Below the pieces are notes generated by a model, which saw nothing but the letters and a program-made list of their open reading frames with translations, did not search any database and was not told where the DNA came from. Positions 35,901-47,359 of a stretch of 64,000 nt of DNA are shown here, piece by piece (the first letter of the stretch is position 1; each line of letters opens with the position of its first letter). Location of the stretch: positions 709,142-773,141 of the forward strand of contig QANU01066119.1 of NCBI GenBank assembly GCA_003254905.1, written 5' to 3'. The DNA comes from Nissolia schottii. Its lineage: Eukaryota > Streptophyta > Magnoliopsida > Fabales > Fabaceae. Position numbers and translations under genes: made by a program.

Positions 35901-37068
35901 AAGGAGAAACTTATCCTTGCATTGCATGTCAGGAGGTGCCTCCTTCTGGGCTTGCATCATCACTAAAATATAAATCAGACATGAACAATCAATATATAAA
36001 AGGGACAATTGAGAAACTTGGAAAAGGGAGGGACACATGGAAAACAAAAAGAGATCAATATACTATTAGAGTAAAAAAGCAGGTGTGTTTGGTTTTTGTT
36101 TTTATTTCTTGTTTCCATTTCCTGTGTTTCTGTTTTTAGGATTTTGTGAAAGAATTAGAGAAATAGAAAACAAGATTTTATTGTTTTCACCGTTTCCTTC
36201 ACAAAATCCCGAAAACAAGAAATTGAGGAAATGGAAACACAAAATGAAAACTGAAACCAAACACACTAGTGTCATGAGGTGTTATTATATGTGAGACTTT
36301 TGAAATAGTGAGTGTGAGAGTCAAACATTTTTGCTAACGTGACAAGACATGATTAGATGTCTGTGTTAAACGCATGGTGCATCAAAATTAAATCTAAAAA
36401 CAACGAGATTAGTTTTGATGCGCGGAGCGTAAAAGTGTATTAGAAATCCAATCTTCCAATCTATCACATAATATCACATAACCAACTACCAGTTTAAGCA
36501 TAGGCACACATAATCAAACAACAAAAGAATGTTTGATAGAGAGGGAGAGTTAGGAAGGGAATTAAGAAACCTATAACATCACATGTAGACCTTGGCAGCA
36601 CAACTCCAGTGTTAGGTCTAACACAGTACTTCTTCGGATTTGTTGTCTTAACCTACAACACCATGAATTTCACCCCAAATCAAAATCACAAATCTCCATA
36701 ACACACAAAAATTAAACACATACAGATACACATAAAAACACCAAAATTCAAAAGCCCAAAAAACTAAACATAATTGAAAGGGGGGAAAAAAAAAATTCAA
36801 GTGAGTCAGAGAGAAACATGGAAAGTAAAAAAATTGGAACCTTGAACGCCACATAGTTATCTGTCTGGTTAGACAACTGCAAAGAGCACGAGATCTGCTT
36901 CCTCAATTCAACTATTTCAACAAACCCAAAACCACAAAAAAGAATTAAAAAAAAATCATCGAATTTTGAATGGAAAAGTTGATTTTTTTTTTTAAAAATT
37001 TTTTTGTGGGACTCACAGGGAAACTGCAGCTCCTGGGGGTGTATGTGGAGGAGCTCGCCGGAACTCAT
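32918..37068 (-). CDS. VAP27: VAP27-type vesicle-associated membrane protein
   Basis: Exons on the minus strand: 37068-37017, 36911-36841, 36652-36571, 35962-35847, 35709-35548, 35450-35403, 34737-34660, 33028-32918. All are bounded by GT-AG and together make 239 residues, the usual length for the family. Residues ~5-125 are a major-sperm-protein domain: start LLHIHPQELQF, FELRKQISCSLQLSN, then KVKTTNPKKYCVRPN, the basic surface that binds FFAT motifs, and MQAQKEAP. A Ser/Pro/Glu-rich linker (PRPPSPVQEGSEED) follows, then a coiled coil (about 176-208, ERNSVIEQNKRLKQELELL) and a C-terminal membrane anchor (about 218-236) ending LLKRS. Family members are tail-anchored ER proteins that tether the ER to the plasma membrane and other organelles and recruit lipid-transfer and cytoskeletal partners. 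The start codon is the first Met, directly before the domain. The exact paralogue is uncertain. Confidence 0.93.
33631..34184. mobile_element. Inverted-repeat MITE in VAP27 intron 7
   Basis: The left arm (TTCAAGTTAATAAACATTTTGG, then ACACTTAAGTC and AGTTAGTCCTTC) reappears inverted on the right (GAAGGACTAACTTG, GACTTAAGTGTTGAG, CCAAAATGCATATTAACTT). About 550 bases, non-coding. The exact ends and target duplication are not resolved. Confidence 0.6.
36083..36266. mobile_element. Short MITE in VAP27 intron 3
   Basis: GTGTGTTTGGTTTTTGTTTT at the left is matched by AAAACTGAAACCAAACACAC at the right. The inverted similarity runs almost to the centre (TTTCCATTTCCT, AGGAAATGGAAAC). A 184-base foldback element lying between exons 3 and 4. 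Confidence 0.7.
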
Positions 37069-37157
37069 GGCGGAGGGATCGGAGGGGTTCGCCGGAGGCC
37101 AAGATCAGTGACGGTTCTCCGGCGAGAAGAAACGGTAGTTGCAGGGAAAGAGAGAAA

Positions 37158-37158
<1 letters not shown>

Positions 37159-37193
<35 letters not shown>
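37159..37193. repeat. (GA)n run upstream of VAP27 start
   Basis: GA dinucleotides at about 90-125 bases before the VAP27 start codon; on the gene's strand this is a CT run. Such CT/GA tracts are common in plant 5' UTRs and core promoters and are bound by BBR/BPC factors. A role here is inferred. Confidence 0.85.
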
Positions 37194-37195
<2 letters not shown>

Positions 37196-37199
37196 TTGA

Positions 37200-38189
37200 A
37201 AAAACAACAACGTGGGGACAGTGTGGTGTGTTTTATGTCTGTATGGGGTGTGCGTGGAAAATTTTGCTTCTGCCCTACTACATGTGTCAGAATTAAGGGT
37301 AGTTCCGTCATTAGACTGATTTGGGGCAAAATTGGAAAGAGAAAAAAAAGAGATAAATGCTTCATTGATGCTAGTCCCATAAAAAAAATAAACAAAATAA
37401 AAAATTCTCAATTGTTTTATGACGGGTATACTTATTTCTGAATATTTTAAATATTACATTTATTAGTCCCTAATCATTTTAAATAGAATGATTAATGAGG
37501 GTAAAATTTGAAATATTTAGAGACCAATTAAGATTATATCGTGTTTACTAATATATCTTAACATTGACTCTTCTCATATCACGTATTGAATAGCTTAAAC
37601 ATGAGAAATGATTTATCAATTCTCTGCCTAAAGCCTCTTATCCTATGAACTGAAATGAATGATACATGGTAATTTAGTTCTTGTTTTGCCGCTTAAAATG
37701 TAGTGTCATTTATAGGAGTTGCAAGAGGATTGATAAAAGGATTTTGTATAAAAAATTTATATTATTCATTACACACATAGGGTAGTGGCTAGTGAGTAAA
37801 GATGTAGTGTGGTTGGATTAAGAGAGTTTTCCATAAATTTTTTTCTTTATTTGTGGTGAAGGTATTTTTTTATCGTTTAATTTTTTTTTATTTAATAATT
37901 AGTTAATGAATTTGAAAAAAAAAAGTTTTAATAGATCATTTATAAAGAACATAAAACACATGCTCTTTTTTTTCTTCTTCTCTTTTTTAAGTCATGACGA
38001 TCAATTCATTGATATACAAGAACATAATACAATCATCAATACCAGTAGAATCTTACCAATTATAAATAGCGCACAATCCACTAGGTGTATAGGTGAACCA
38101 CTAACCTAAATATATCTAAAATAATGAGCATTGATAAAATGTTTATATAGTTGACTTTTTTTTTTTGGGTTATTTATCATTGACATTAG
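37200..38189. other. VAP27 upstream region, then AT-rich spacer
   Basis: The first few hundred bases should hold the VAP27 promoter; no clear TATA box was picked out. The rest is AT-rich with no gene. Confidence 0.4.
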
Positions 38190-38880
38190 TAAACTTTCAC
38201 TTAATTACAAGTAGACACCCCAACCTTTTAAATCTTCGAACGCTTAAACTCTTACTCACTTGCACTTAGCGACCACACCAACCATTAACTCTTTCAATTA
38301 AATATTCAAACTATAATAATTCTCATAGTTAAATATTTTGTCAAATTATATTTAGCCTACTATTTAAATCTTAGAGAACGACATGTCAAGATTTATGAGT
38401 GTTATGCATCAAAATTTTTACTATTAATATATTAAAAAAATTAAACACATTTAACAATAGATTTAGTATAACCGCATTTTTTTTCTTATACTTAACGAGC
38501 AGTAAATTAAATTAAATTTTGTTCACATGATTTATTTAATTTGTTTATATATATATATATTAATATTTTTAAAAACATTAGATGGAAAAATAAAGAAAAA
38601 AATTGTCGTAAAAAAATGGTAGACATTTTGATACTTGATGCACATAAAAAAAGAAATCACCTTTAGTAATAACATTGTATTTGAAAATTATTGTAGCTTA
38701 AGAAATTAATTAAATTTTTTTATAATTTTTGGTGATTCTTTATATGTAAATTAAAGTTTAAGAATGTAATTGAGAGATTTGATGATCACTGATAACTAAT
38801 TATAAGTGACTGAAAGTTCAAATGTTAAATTAAATGATTTTAAAGTTTAAGGTACTTGTAATAATATAGTGAAAGTTTAG
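38190..38880. mobile_element. Foldback element, ~690 bp
   Basis: TAAACTTTCACTTAATTACAAGTA at the left is answered by TACTTGTAATAATATAGTG and AAAGTTTA at the right in inverted form, over about 80 bases with indels. No coding capacity. Confidence 0.5.
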
Positions 38881-38891
38881 GGGTGTAGATG

Positions 38892-38941
38892 TTATTATTA
38901 TTATTGTTATTATTGTTATTATTGTTATTATTATTATTATT
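38892..38941. repeat. (TTA/TTG)n microsatellite
   Basis: TTA units with interspersed TTG; read on the other strand they give a meaningless poly-Asn frame. Confidence 0.9.
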
Positions 38942-39685
38942 AAAGGGAAATGATTCTCGGTTCCTAGGGTTCAAAGCACTCTTGACGGCGATGAATTGAG
39001 TTCTTTGCATGAAAATGGAGAACAAACAAAAGGAACATAACATTATTGGTTTGGAATGGCTTTTCATAAAATCGAAAGTTTAGGAGATGAATATAGAAAG
39101 GTGTTCACAATTAAATATTGTAAAATTAAACCACCTATTGTCAGAAAAATGAGATGAGTGGAACACTACTCACCATTCTAATATAAGGCATGTTTGAGTA
39201 ACATAACTTTTTTAATTTTTTAAAAATATTTTTTGAAGTTAGAAATCATAGTTGTTAAATTAGGAAAATTATTACTTAAAAAAATTAATTTTAGTGATTT
39301 TTGATAGGTTAAAATATTTAACTTCTCATAAAGCACTTTTCAAAATACTTAAAACAAAAAAAATATATTGTATTTTTAAATACAAAATAATTTATTTATA
39401 AATTACTTTTCAAAAGTTTATTTTGTAATAAGCTTATTTTAACTTGTGTATTCAGATGAACTCCAAATGTTTAGATAAGCAAATCACCATCTAATAACTT
39501 GTGTATTCAGATGAACTCTAAATCTTTAGAGAAACAAATCACCATTTAGATGCACTCAATGTGGGTTGAACTCTTAAAAAGTAATAAATTCATACTTCAT
39601 TCAATAATGAAAAAAAGATGATTATAAAAATGAATTAGGAAGATATAACATTATTCTTTGGCTAATAATCCATTTCCATTGATGG
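38942..39685. other. Intergenic with a ~55-bp tandem duplication
   Basis: About 39440-39495 and 39497-39555 are near-identical copies: both contain AACTTGTGTATTCAGATGAA, then AGCAAATCACCAT or AACAAATCACCAT. No gene. Confidence 0.6.
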
Positions 39686-39975
39686 TGTTGAGTATATTGC
39701 AATAAAAATATGAAAAATAATTGTCGAAGCTATTATAATTACATGAACATCCTTTCAACGTTTAGTAGTGTTAGTTGAATGTGTTTGTGAAGTATGAATG
39801 TGTAGCAAAAGCTATGAATTATCCTTGATTGATCCCTTATATACAAGGTGAGATACATAACTTGAGATGCAAAGAAACTAACTACCTACTAACTTGATAT
39901 CTATATGACAATTGTATAACTAACTTAACTAATCAAGTATTAACTAATAGCTAATAATAACTATTAAGTATAATA
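39686..39975 (-). mobile_element. 3' LTR of the minus-strand copia
   Basis: Directly follows the GGGGGG polypurine tract. The 290-base LTR reads TATTATACTTAATAG... to ...ATACTCAACA on the minus strand, with a TATA box (TGTATATAAGG). The first dinucleotide TA instead of TG suggests a mutation. The 5' LTR is missing, so age cannot be estimated from LTR divergence. Confidence 0.7.
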
Positions 39976-40149
39976 CCCCCCTCAAGGAGGAAGGTAGAGA
40001 TCTATCATTCCAAAATTGCTTATTAAGGGATGAAATTTGTAATGAGGTAATGGCTTAGTCATTAAATCAGCTAGCTAATGTGTTTTGACATGGCTAAGCT
40101 TGATAATTCTGTTGGCAACCTTCTCTCGAATGAAATGCACATCAATCTC

Positions 40150-42034
40150 TATGTGTTTGAATCACTCATGGTGAATAGGATTGGATGCAAAGTAGATTGG
40201 TTGTCGACATAGACCATAGCAAGACCAATGCAACTCCAAAATCCAAAAGAATGGACTGCAACCAAGTTAACTCACTGGTCACAACAATCATGGCCAGATA
40301 CTCAGCCTTGGTGGAGGATTTGCTCACAGTGGCGTGTTCCTTGGTTTTCCACTACAGGAAGGAGTCACCAAGGAACACAAGAAAACCAGTTGTGGATCAT
40401 CGGGTATCAAGGCAACCACCCCAGTCATCATCTGCATATGCCTTCAAGTTGAGCATGGATGTTGTAGAGGAGAAGATTCATTGTCCTGGACAAGACTTGA
40501 GATACTGAAGAAGATAATGCAAAGCTTGCTCATGAGGAACTCGCGGATCAGCCATACATTGGCCCAATTTTGACAAAGCAAAATTGATATCCGGCCGAGA
40601 GATTGTAAGGGAGTCTAACTAGCAATCATCTATATTGTGAGGAGTCTGCCACAAGATAACCATCCCCTGCAAACAACTTAGTACTCGGATCTACTGGAAC
40701 AGGAGCATGTTTTCACTCCAAGAATCCGATGTCTCTTAGAATAGATAAGGTGTATTTTTGCTAAGAAAGACAAATTCCCTTGGAAGTCCTAGCAATCTCA
40801 AGGCCGACGACCATGAAGTATTTCAAATCACCAAGAATCTTGAGCTTGAAGAGGGATTCAAGTTTCTGTTGAACACCAAAAATTGCAGCTGAGCTAGGAC
40901 CACAAATGATAATGTCATCAACATACAACAATAGGAAAAGAATTGTGTTGCCAACACCAAAATGAAAAAGAAAATAATCGTTTTTAGATTATTCGAAGCC
41001 CGAGGACAACAAGGAAGTGGAGAACTTCTGAAACCATTGTCATTAGGCTTGTCTCAGTCCATATAAAGATTTATTGAGCTTGCATACAAGGTTCTTATAA
41101 TTTTTGAGATAACCTAAGGGCATGTCCATGTAAACTTCCTCAAAGAGGTCCCCATTCAAAAACGCATTATTAATGCCTAACTGTAAGAAATGCCAATTTT
41201 TGTTGTAGTTAGGGAAAATAGCAACCAAACTGTAGTGATTTTTGCAGCTAGGGAAGAAGTGTCCATGAAATCAGTACTAGCTTGTTGTGTATAACCTTTG
41301 GCAACCAATCTTGCCTTATATCTGTCAACAGTGCCATCGGCCTTGAGTTTTATGTAAACCCATATGCAACCTATGGAATGCTTTCCATAAGGCAATGAGA
41401 CCATAGTCCAAGTTATGTTGGCTTCTAGAGCTTGTATCTCTTTTGTCATAGCTTGCCTCTAAGCAGAATCTTTCAGAGCTTGATGATAGAATGTTGGTTC
41501 TGGACTAGAAGAAACCTGATGATCAAATTGTCTATATGTAGGAGATAATTTTTCATAGGTGAGAAAATATGAGATTGGATGAGGAGGCTTAGTATGATAG
41601 CATTGATAAGCATCAAAATGAGCAAGCTTCTTAGAAGGACTATAAGAACACTTGAGCTTTGGATTAGAAGGTTCAGCGGGTTGGGAGGGAGGCTCAATTT
41701 GAGAGATAGCAAGTGCTGGTTGCTAAACTGATGGAGGATCCTGTTAAAGATCAAGTTGAAGGATAGGCAACACAAATGAGTCAAGAAATGGTGTGGTGCT
41801 AGAGTGATCAGGAAATGGAAAGATTGATTCCCTGAATTCCACATCTCTAGAAATGAACAACTTCATAGTTTTCAAATTAAGAAGCCAATAGCCCTTATAG
41901 CCAATAGGATATCCTTAAAAAAATAGAAGGTATGTCTGTTGGTTAGAGTTTTGTCCTGCCTGTTGGCAATGTAGAAGCATAACATAGGTAGCCAAAAATT
42001 CTGAGAACTGCATATTCTGGCTTCTTGCCAAATG
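40150..42034 (-). pseudogene. Copia RT/RNase H part, decayed
   Basis: Minus-strand fragments give the integrase tail (FGKKPEYAVLRIFGYLCYAS), the RT start (IGCIWVYIKLKADGTVDRYK, ARLVAKGYTQQ), then [17 protein letters not shown] and [15 protein letters not shown], the catalytic YVDD, and a weak RNase H trace. They lie in different frames with several stops. Short plus-strand frames at 40185-40573 are antisense shadows of this region. Confidence 0.8.
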
Positions 42035-42039
42035 ATAGT

Positions 42040-44752
42040 TGAAACACCCTAGCTAACTGTTAACCCGTACGTAGTAAACAAAGCTCACTAGGTTGTTTTC
42101 TACTTGGTCGGAATACTTTAGTCCTTTGTTATCTTTTGAAAATAGTCGTTTAAGAAAATATGGACCCATTTCAAACTTTTCATTTACATTGCATAAACAC
42201 TAAAATAGAGCTATGCGTCAGAAAGAACAATATAACAAAGCGTGTAACTGTAAGTTCATAAAGCATCCAATACATATCCAGGTGGTCCATCATACAAAGT
42301 CACATAGTCGTATATACATAATAAGTAAGATATACATCACATGTACATAAACTAAATACTGAATACATAACCCAGAGTACATAATATCAAAATACAAGGG
42401 CTATGCCCTTGGCAAAAATCTGAACATCAATCTATCTTTAAGCTCATGTCTTGTCATCGCCGCTCATGGCTCTGCTGGCGGCTCGTCCGCATCCTCAAAG
42501 AAGGACTCATCATCAGTACCTGAAGTCATAAGGTAGTGGGAATGAGAACGGTAGGTTCTCAGTGGAAATAACTTTAGTTCCTGAATCTCGGCTCATATTA
42601 GGTCGGACTTCAGGCCGCTCAAAGATCTCTAAGTGAACATACATACTAAATATCCTACTGTTTATTATCTGGCCTAAGTTCTGAACGGCTTTATCTACAT
42701 TACTATGTGATAGGGGAACTACTCTTGCTTACTATTTTCTCGTGCTGATTAACATTTCGTGAATATACATAGCCGTCTCGAGCGTCCTCTTGACGGTACT
42801 AGCATAACAACTCACATATATCAGAATGCAGAATCATACTATAATTATACTCATGCATAACAGAATCATCAGAGTGAATATGCTGGATATATATACTTAG
42901 TGGAATGAACATATGCATAACAGAATAACCTGCATAACAGAATAAACCTGCTTTGGAATATATGTTATTCCCACCATAGTAATGCCCTCTGTTGACATTA
43001 ATATGACGGAATAACCTCGCACCCTCAGTGTAGGCCCTAATGTACCTTCCTGCGGTGGGCTTCCACCTGCCGTGTGCCCCCTTGGGACCCCTCAACAGTG
43101 GGCGGATATTGTACCCCCACCTTAGCTTGCTAACCGCACACCTCCAGGTATGCCATATCGACACCACCTGTGGCGGGCTTCCATCTTCAGTATGTCTTTT
43201 GGACCTAATGAAATGGGCTTGTTATTTGGCTCTCGTGATCACGGCCTTTTCAGCATGTGGCATTTAGCCTGTTCAGCATTGGGCATTGACCCTTCTTCAG
43301 CATTGGGCATTTGGCCCTTTTCAGCATTCCTGTACCTGCAGCATGGCATACTTGTTCCCTATGGTTCATTTCAGAATCTTTGCTTATCTCAGAGTTATCT
43401 CTAGTTCCTTCAACTAGGTTTATCATGAATGCATGAAAAGCTACAGATTTTACCACAGACTACATGTAATATGCATGTTCAGGACCATTTCTTTGCACAC
43501 AGCATATACATTCATATAATTCAGTTATTAATCACAGATATAGCAATAAATACTGGACTATGTGCCTNCGTGATGGAGGCAATCTCCTTCCAAACGGTCA
43601 CAAGAAGCACATGGATGCAAAAATGGAAAAAACAACATTCTTGGAGCAAGGAGATATTCCTACAACGGTCAAGAGGCAAAAGACTTAACTTCAAGATGAT
43701 TAAAGGCAAATAAAGAAAGGGCACAAATCATGGAAGAAGGAATCATGGCAAAAATGAAGAAGATGGTCATCAAGCTTCAAAGAATCAAGCATAAATAAGT
43801 GACCAATGATCACTTTGAAATGCAAGACACTAGAGCCAAAAGAAAAACCATTCGTGATACTCTCTCCCAAGTGCTTTACACCACTCAATCTCCGATTATT
43901 TTGGTCTGTATCTTGGTTTGAAATTGTTAAGTGTCTTCGTTGTTTGAAAATCTTTTGAAAATCATTTTGGTGAGCAACAGAAAGCTTGAGAGAAAGAGTT
44001 GGTTTCAAGTTTCTGTTTTGGTTTGAAAAATTCCTACGTGAAAGGAATAATTGTTTTGTCTCTGTACTTGAAAAATTAGTTTGAAAGAAAATTAAGTTCG
44101 GCGTTTGAAGAACTGGACGTAGATTCCCGTTAAGGAATCGAACCAGTATAAATCTTTGTGTAAATTTTCTTTCTCTCTATCTTTTACACGTTCTGCTTTT
44201 AAAATTATTCAATTGATAATTTTCGTGAAAAATAAGTTTTTTTTTTTGAAAACTTGTCTCCCAGAAAACTAGGAGATATCTCCTAAAATTTTAGGAGACA
44301 AACTTTTAAAAGNTTTGAAGGGCTGCCGTGGGGGTTTATGAGTCTCTTAGCATACATATTTTCTATTTTTTCCCGGCGTGCTTTCGGTCGTGTTCGCTCA
44401 TTAACTATTTATGTCCGAACGTGCTAAAAATATTTCAGACATACCGTTGTGACCCATTAATTTTTCTTGTTAATATTTAATCCTTTATTGAAATATTCTT
44501 GAATTTATTTTCATATTAATATATTTTACAGACTCCTGTGAGTTGAGATTAAATTCTAAAAATAACCTAATATTGACCCGAACGTCACCGGACGTCACGA
44601 GATCGCCAAATTATTAGTTTTAACTAAAACTACAGGAATAAAATTAATATTTGAATTTTATTTCATTCTTATCTAACCTTTTCCTTATTATTATATTTTT
44701 AATTATTTCTTATGTAACATTTTAAATGAGGGGAAAAAGTCGGGTTGTTACA
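42040..44752 (-). mobile_element. Solo LTR (Ty3/gypsy type) inside copia integrase
   Basis: On the minus strand it starts TGTAACAACCCGAC and ends TAGGGTGTTTCA, giving TG...CA. The duplicated target ATAGT lies at 42035-42039 and 44753-44757. Outside the duplication the copia integrase sequence continues on both sides, so the borders are certain. No internal coding region, PBS or second LTR was found. A GC-rich repeat zone (43030-43340, GGGCATTTGGCC / TTCAGCATTGGGCAT units) resembles that of other long gypsy LTRs. The 2713-base length includes an N-bounded block (43568-44312) that may not belong. Confidence 0.85.
43568..44312. other. N-bounded 745-bp block of doubtful placement
   Basis: This stretch lies between single Ns at 43567 and 44313. 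Its content (a GATGGAGGCAATCTCC start, a GATTCCCGTTAAGGAATCG phrase and a pyrimidine-rich tail) looks like a copia-type LTR or leader rather than the surrounding gypsy LTR. It may be a nested insertion whose edges were not sequenced, or a misplaced small contig. Confidence 0.5.
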
Positions 44753-45779
44753 ATAGTTCATAGGGAGTAGAGAACTTGAGCAATGGACTAGGCACCTTAT
44801 TGATAGGGAAGGTAGTAGTGCTCACACATTCACCCCAAAACTGAATAGGTACCTTGGATTGGAAGAAAAGAGACCTAGCAATATTAAGCAAGTGTTGATG
44901 CTTTCTCTCAACAATCGAGTTATGTTCTGGCCTTTGAACACAAGAAAATTTATGAAGAATGCCATGGTGTTGCAGAAATTCTGTGAGTGCAAGCTCTTTG
45001 GTATTATCAAAATGAATTTGTTTCATAGTATTACCAAATTGGCTCTTGATGAGGGTGATAAAATGTATGAGAGTGGAGGTAGCATCCGATTTATTTTTTA
45101 AGAGGTATGTCCAAGTAAATCGGCTATGATCATCAACAGTTGTTAGAAAATAAGACTTGTCAACATGTGTAGGAACATGAAAGGGTCCCCATATATCACA
45201 ATGAATAAGATCAAAGGCAGAAGCAGATAAATGGTTATTAGAGACAAATGGTAACCTTCTCATTTTAGCTAAGAGGCAAATAACACAATTATCACTGCAT
45301 TGAACTAAAGAAACTATTTTATGGATAGACAAATCGGTACATATTTTGTGAATAATAATAGCATCGGATAAGTGTCCAAGCCTATGACGACAAGTATTAA
45401 GAGAAACTACATTGACAAAGGAAGTAGGAAAACTAGAACTGAAATTGGAAACAGAAACAGAATTTGAAATAAAATCAGCATGTGTAATCTCAGTGTTCAG
45501 ATTGTATAAGCCTTTCTCCATCCTGCCCTTTCCAATCTCCCTCAAGGAATTTAGGTCATGTATGAGACATGAATCAACATGGAAAGTGATGGTGCAAGCA
45601 TTATCTTGCAATAAGGCAGAAACAAAAATCAAGTTTACTTGAAATGAGGGAATGTAAAGCACATTCTGAAGTAATAAAGAAGGATTTATTTTAATAGAAC
45701 CAACATAATGAACTTGAACTTTGCTATTTTCAAGAAAACTGACTGAGAAATAATGCAAGAGTCTATGTGAATAAAACAT
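44748..45779 (-). pseudogene. Copia integrase, DDE residues retained, cut off
   Basis: A 343-residue open frame. The HHCC zinc-binding part is present (HRLGH and CSDNCVICLLAK), followed by a catalytic core with an Asp in LIHCDIWGP, an Asp in QIHFDNTKE and a Glu in SIVERKHQ, so the catalytic triad is retained. It stops at the border of the LTR insertion (44752); the missing end lies beyond 42040. The protease remnant immediately upstream (about 45780-45860) keeps its DSG. Retention of the triad suggests the insertion, not slow decay, first inactivated this region. Confidence 0.85.
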
Positions 45780-45975
45780 AGAAAAAGAATTGGTTATATG
45801 GTAGTTTCCCGAGTCTAAAATCCAAGAATTGAAATATATGCTAGGTAACTTATGACTAGCAGAGAAAACAACACTAGGAGAATAATATGTGACAGGTAAA
45901 TCAAGTCTCAGGTGAAAACCATTACCCGATTGATGAACCTGAAGGAGCTGAAGTAGCTGTTACACCTGAGATGTG

Positions 45976-47053
45976 GAATATTGAAAAAAGAGTTACAAAT
46001 CTTTTGCTAATTTAAAATGTAGAGTGTATTTGTATTTTATTAGAATTAAATTTAAAATATCATTTTCAATGTTTAAATGTCATTAGACTTTCTTATAAAT
46101 GAAATTATTTTCTTTCTCATAAAAAAATAGCTGGATTTTGAGGATAAATGTGGTAGATACTTTCCTTTTTTTTTTTTTTTGGATAAATAAGATAAATAGC
46201 TGGTTTTTGAGGAGTATGTTAGAAACTTCCATTCCAAAATGTTAATATAAATGATATGATTAGAGAAAAATGGAAATTTTTTCTTCCTCTGAATGTTATT
46301 TTCACCACTCATTTTTATGAGTCTCGCCATCTTTAATTACCTCTCGTAAAACAATACTATGAAAGGTTCAAGATCCAAGTGAAAGAAAAATTACCCTTCA
46401 TCCGTGAGGATGCAAGAATTTTTCCAAGTGACTGTCGTAATTTCCTAGTGTCTCAAATGGTGATTGATCAGAAACAATTAAGTTTCTGAGCTTAAAAACA
46501 AAAGTTGTACGCATAATTATACTCTGTCTCGAAGTAATGCTAATACTTACGACAAAATTCTTAGTTTTATCAATGCCATCTCTGGCGTAGTGGATTTAAT
46601 TTGTGTACACATCATATTGCGGTGAAACAATACGCTACCAAGAAATAACATTTTGGTATGGTAGGCCAAATTAACATTCGAATGGTCAATGGTGGTTAGC
46701 TTCATTTCCAGAACCATGTGGAACTTTCTTTGAAAGCAACTCTTTGCATGCCCTTAATTTACACATTAATATTAATTTGCAAGCAACATGTGGAACTCGT
46801 TGATGGACCCTTATTCACCAACACTAATTTATATTCATAATATTGACAAGACGGTTTATAATCCATTTCTGAAGTAATGTCCATTTCATCAAAATCATCA
46901 TATGAGCTTGATGTTTTCAATTAAACCAACTTTTCTGAAATCCTTTAATATTACACTATTACCTCTAATTAATTTATAAGTTAACTCATTCTTCTCTCAA
47001 TTTGCTCAAGGTTATTACATTGATCCCCCTTAATTTTTATGCTGGGATAAACA
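45976..47053. other. Intergenic
   Basis: No gene. About 46120-46165 and 46195-46235 are direct repeats (AATAGCTGGATTTTGAGGA / AATAGCTGGTTTTTGAGGA), separated by a poly-T run. Confidence 0.4.
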
Positions 47054-47359
47054 TTCAATTTCGTTCTTATAGATTCTCATTTAAGTCAACTTTTTCAACA
47101 AAAATTGTTAGCCAAAATTGTCCTTGTAAAATACAAAAGTCAGTCAAGTGATGTTACACATAACTGTGTAAAATTTTAGGCCAAAAGCGACCCTATAAAA
47201 TAGAAAATTCGGTCACTTTAGTCCTTCCGTTATCTGCCACGTTAACTGTTATCTTTCGGAAATTGACTGACTTTTGTATTTTGTAAATATGATTTTGACT
47301 GATAAATTTTGTTAGGGACATAGTTGACCAAAGTGAGAATTTACAAGGACGAAATTGAG
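47054..47359. mobile_element. Inverted-repeat MITE, ~306 bp
   Basis: The left arm TTCAATTTCGTTCTTATAGA...AATACAAAAGTCAGTCAA is repeated inverted at the right (TTGACTGACTTTTGTATTTT...GGACGAAATTGAG). The arms are about 95 bases. No coding content; target duplication not resolved. Confidence 0.7.

Larger units (their letters stand above)
39686..45975 (-). mobile_element. 5'-truncated Ty1/copia, split by an LTR insertion
   Basis: Read leftward: protease remnant (WILDSG, near 45810), integrase (45779-44753), insertion (42040-44752), integrase tail, reverse transcriptase (to about 40750, with YVDD at about 40912-40924), RNase H remnant (about 40600-40150), polypurine tract (CCTTGAGGGGGG on the minus strand, ending at 39976) and 3' LTR (39975-39686). 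Protease-integrase-RT order defines Ty1/copia. Gag and the 5' LTR are absent; the right border near 45975 is where similarity stops. Several stops and frameshifts break the RT and RNase H parts. Confidence 0.85.

Noticed and set aside
40185..40573. Overlapping plus-strand frames of 74-107 residues
   Set aside because: Antisense of the decayed copia RNase H region.
43040..43456. Reading frames of 68-84 residues on both strands
   Set aside because: Within the repeat-rich part of a solo LTR; no conserved domain.
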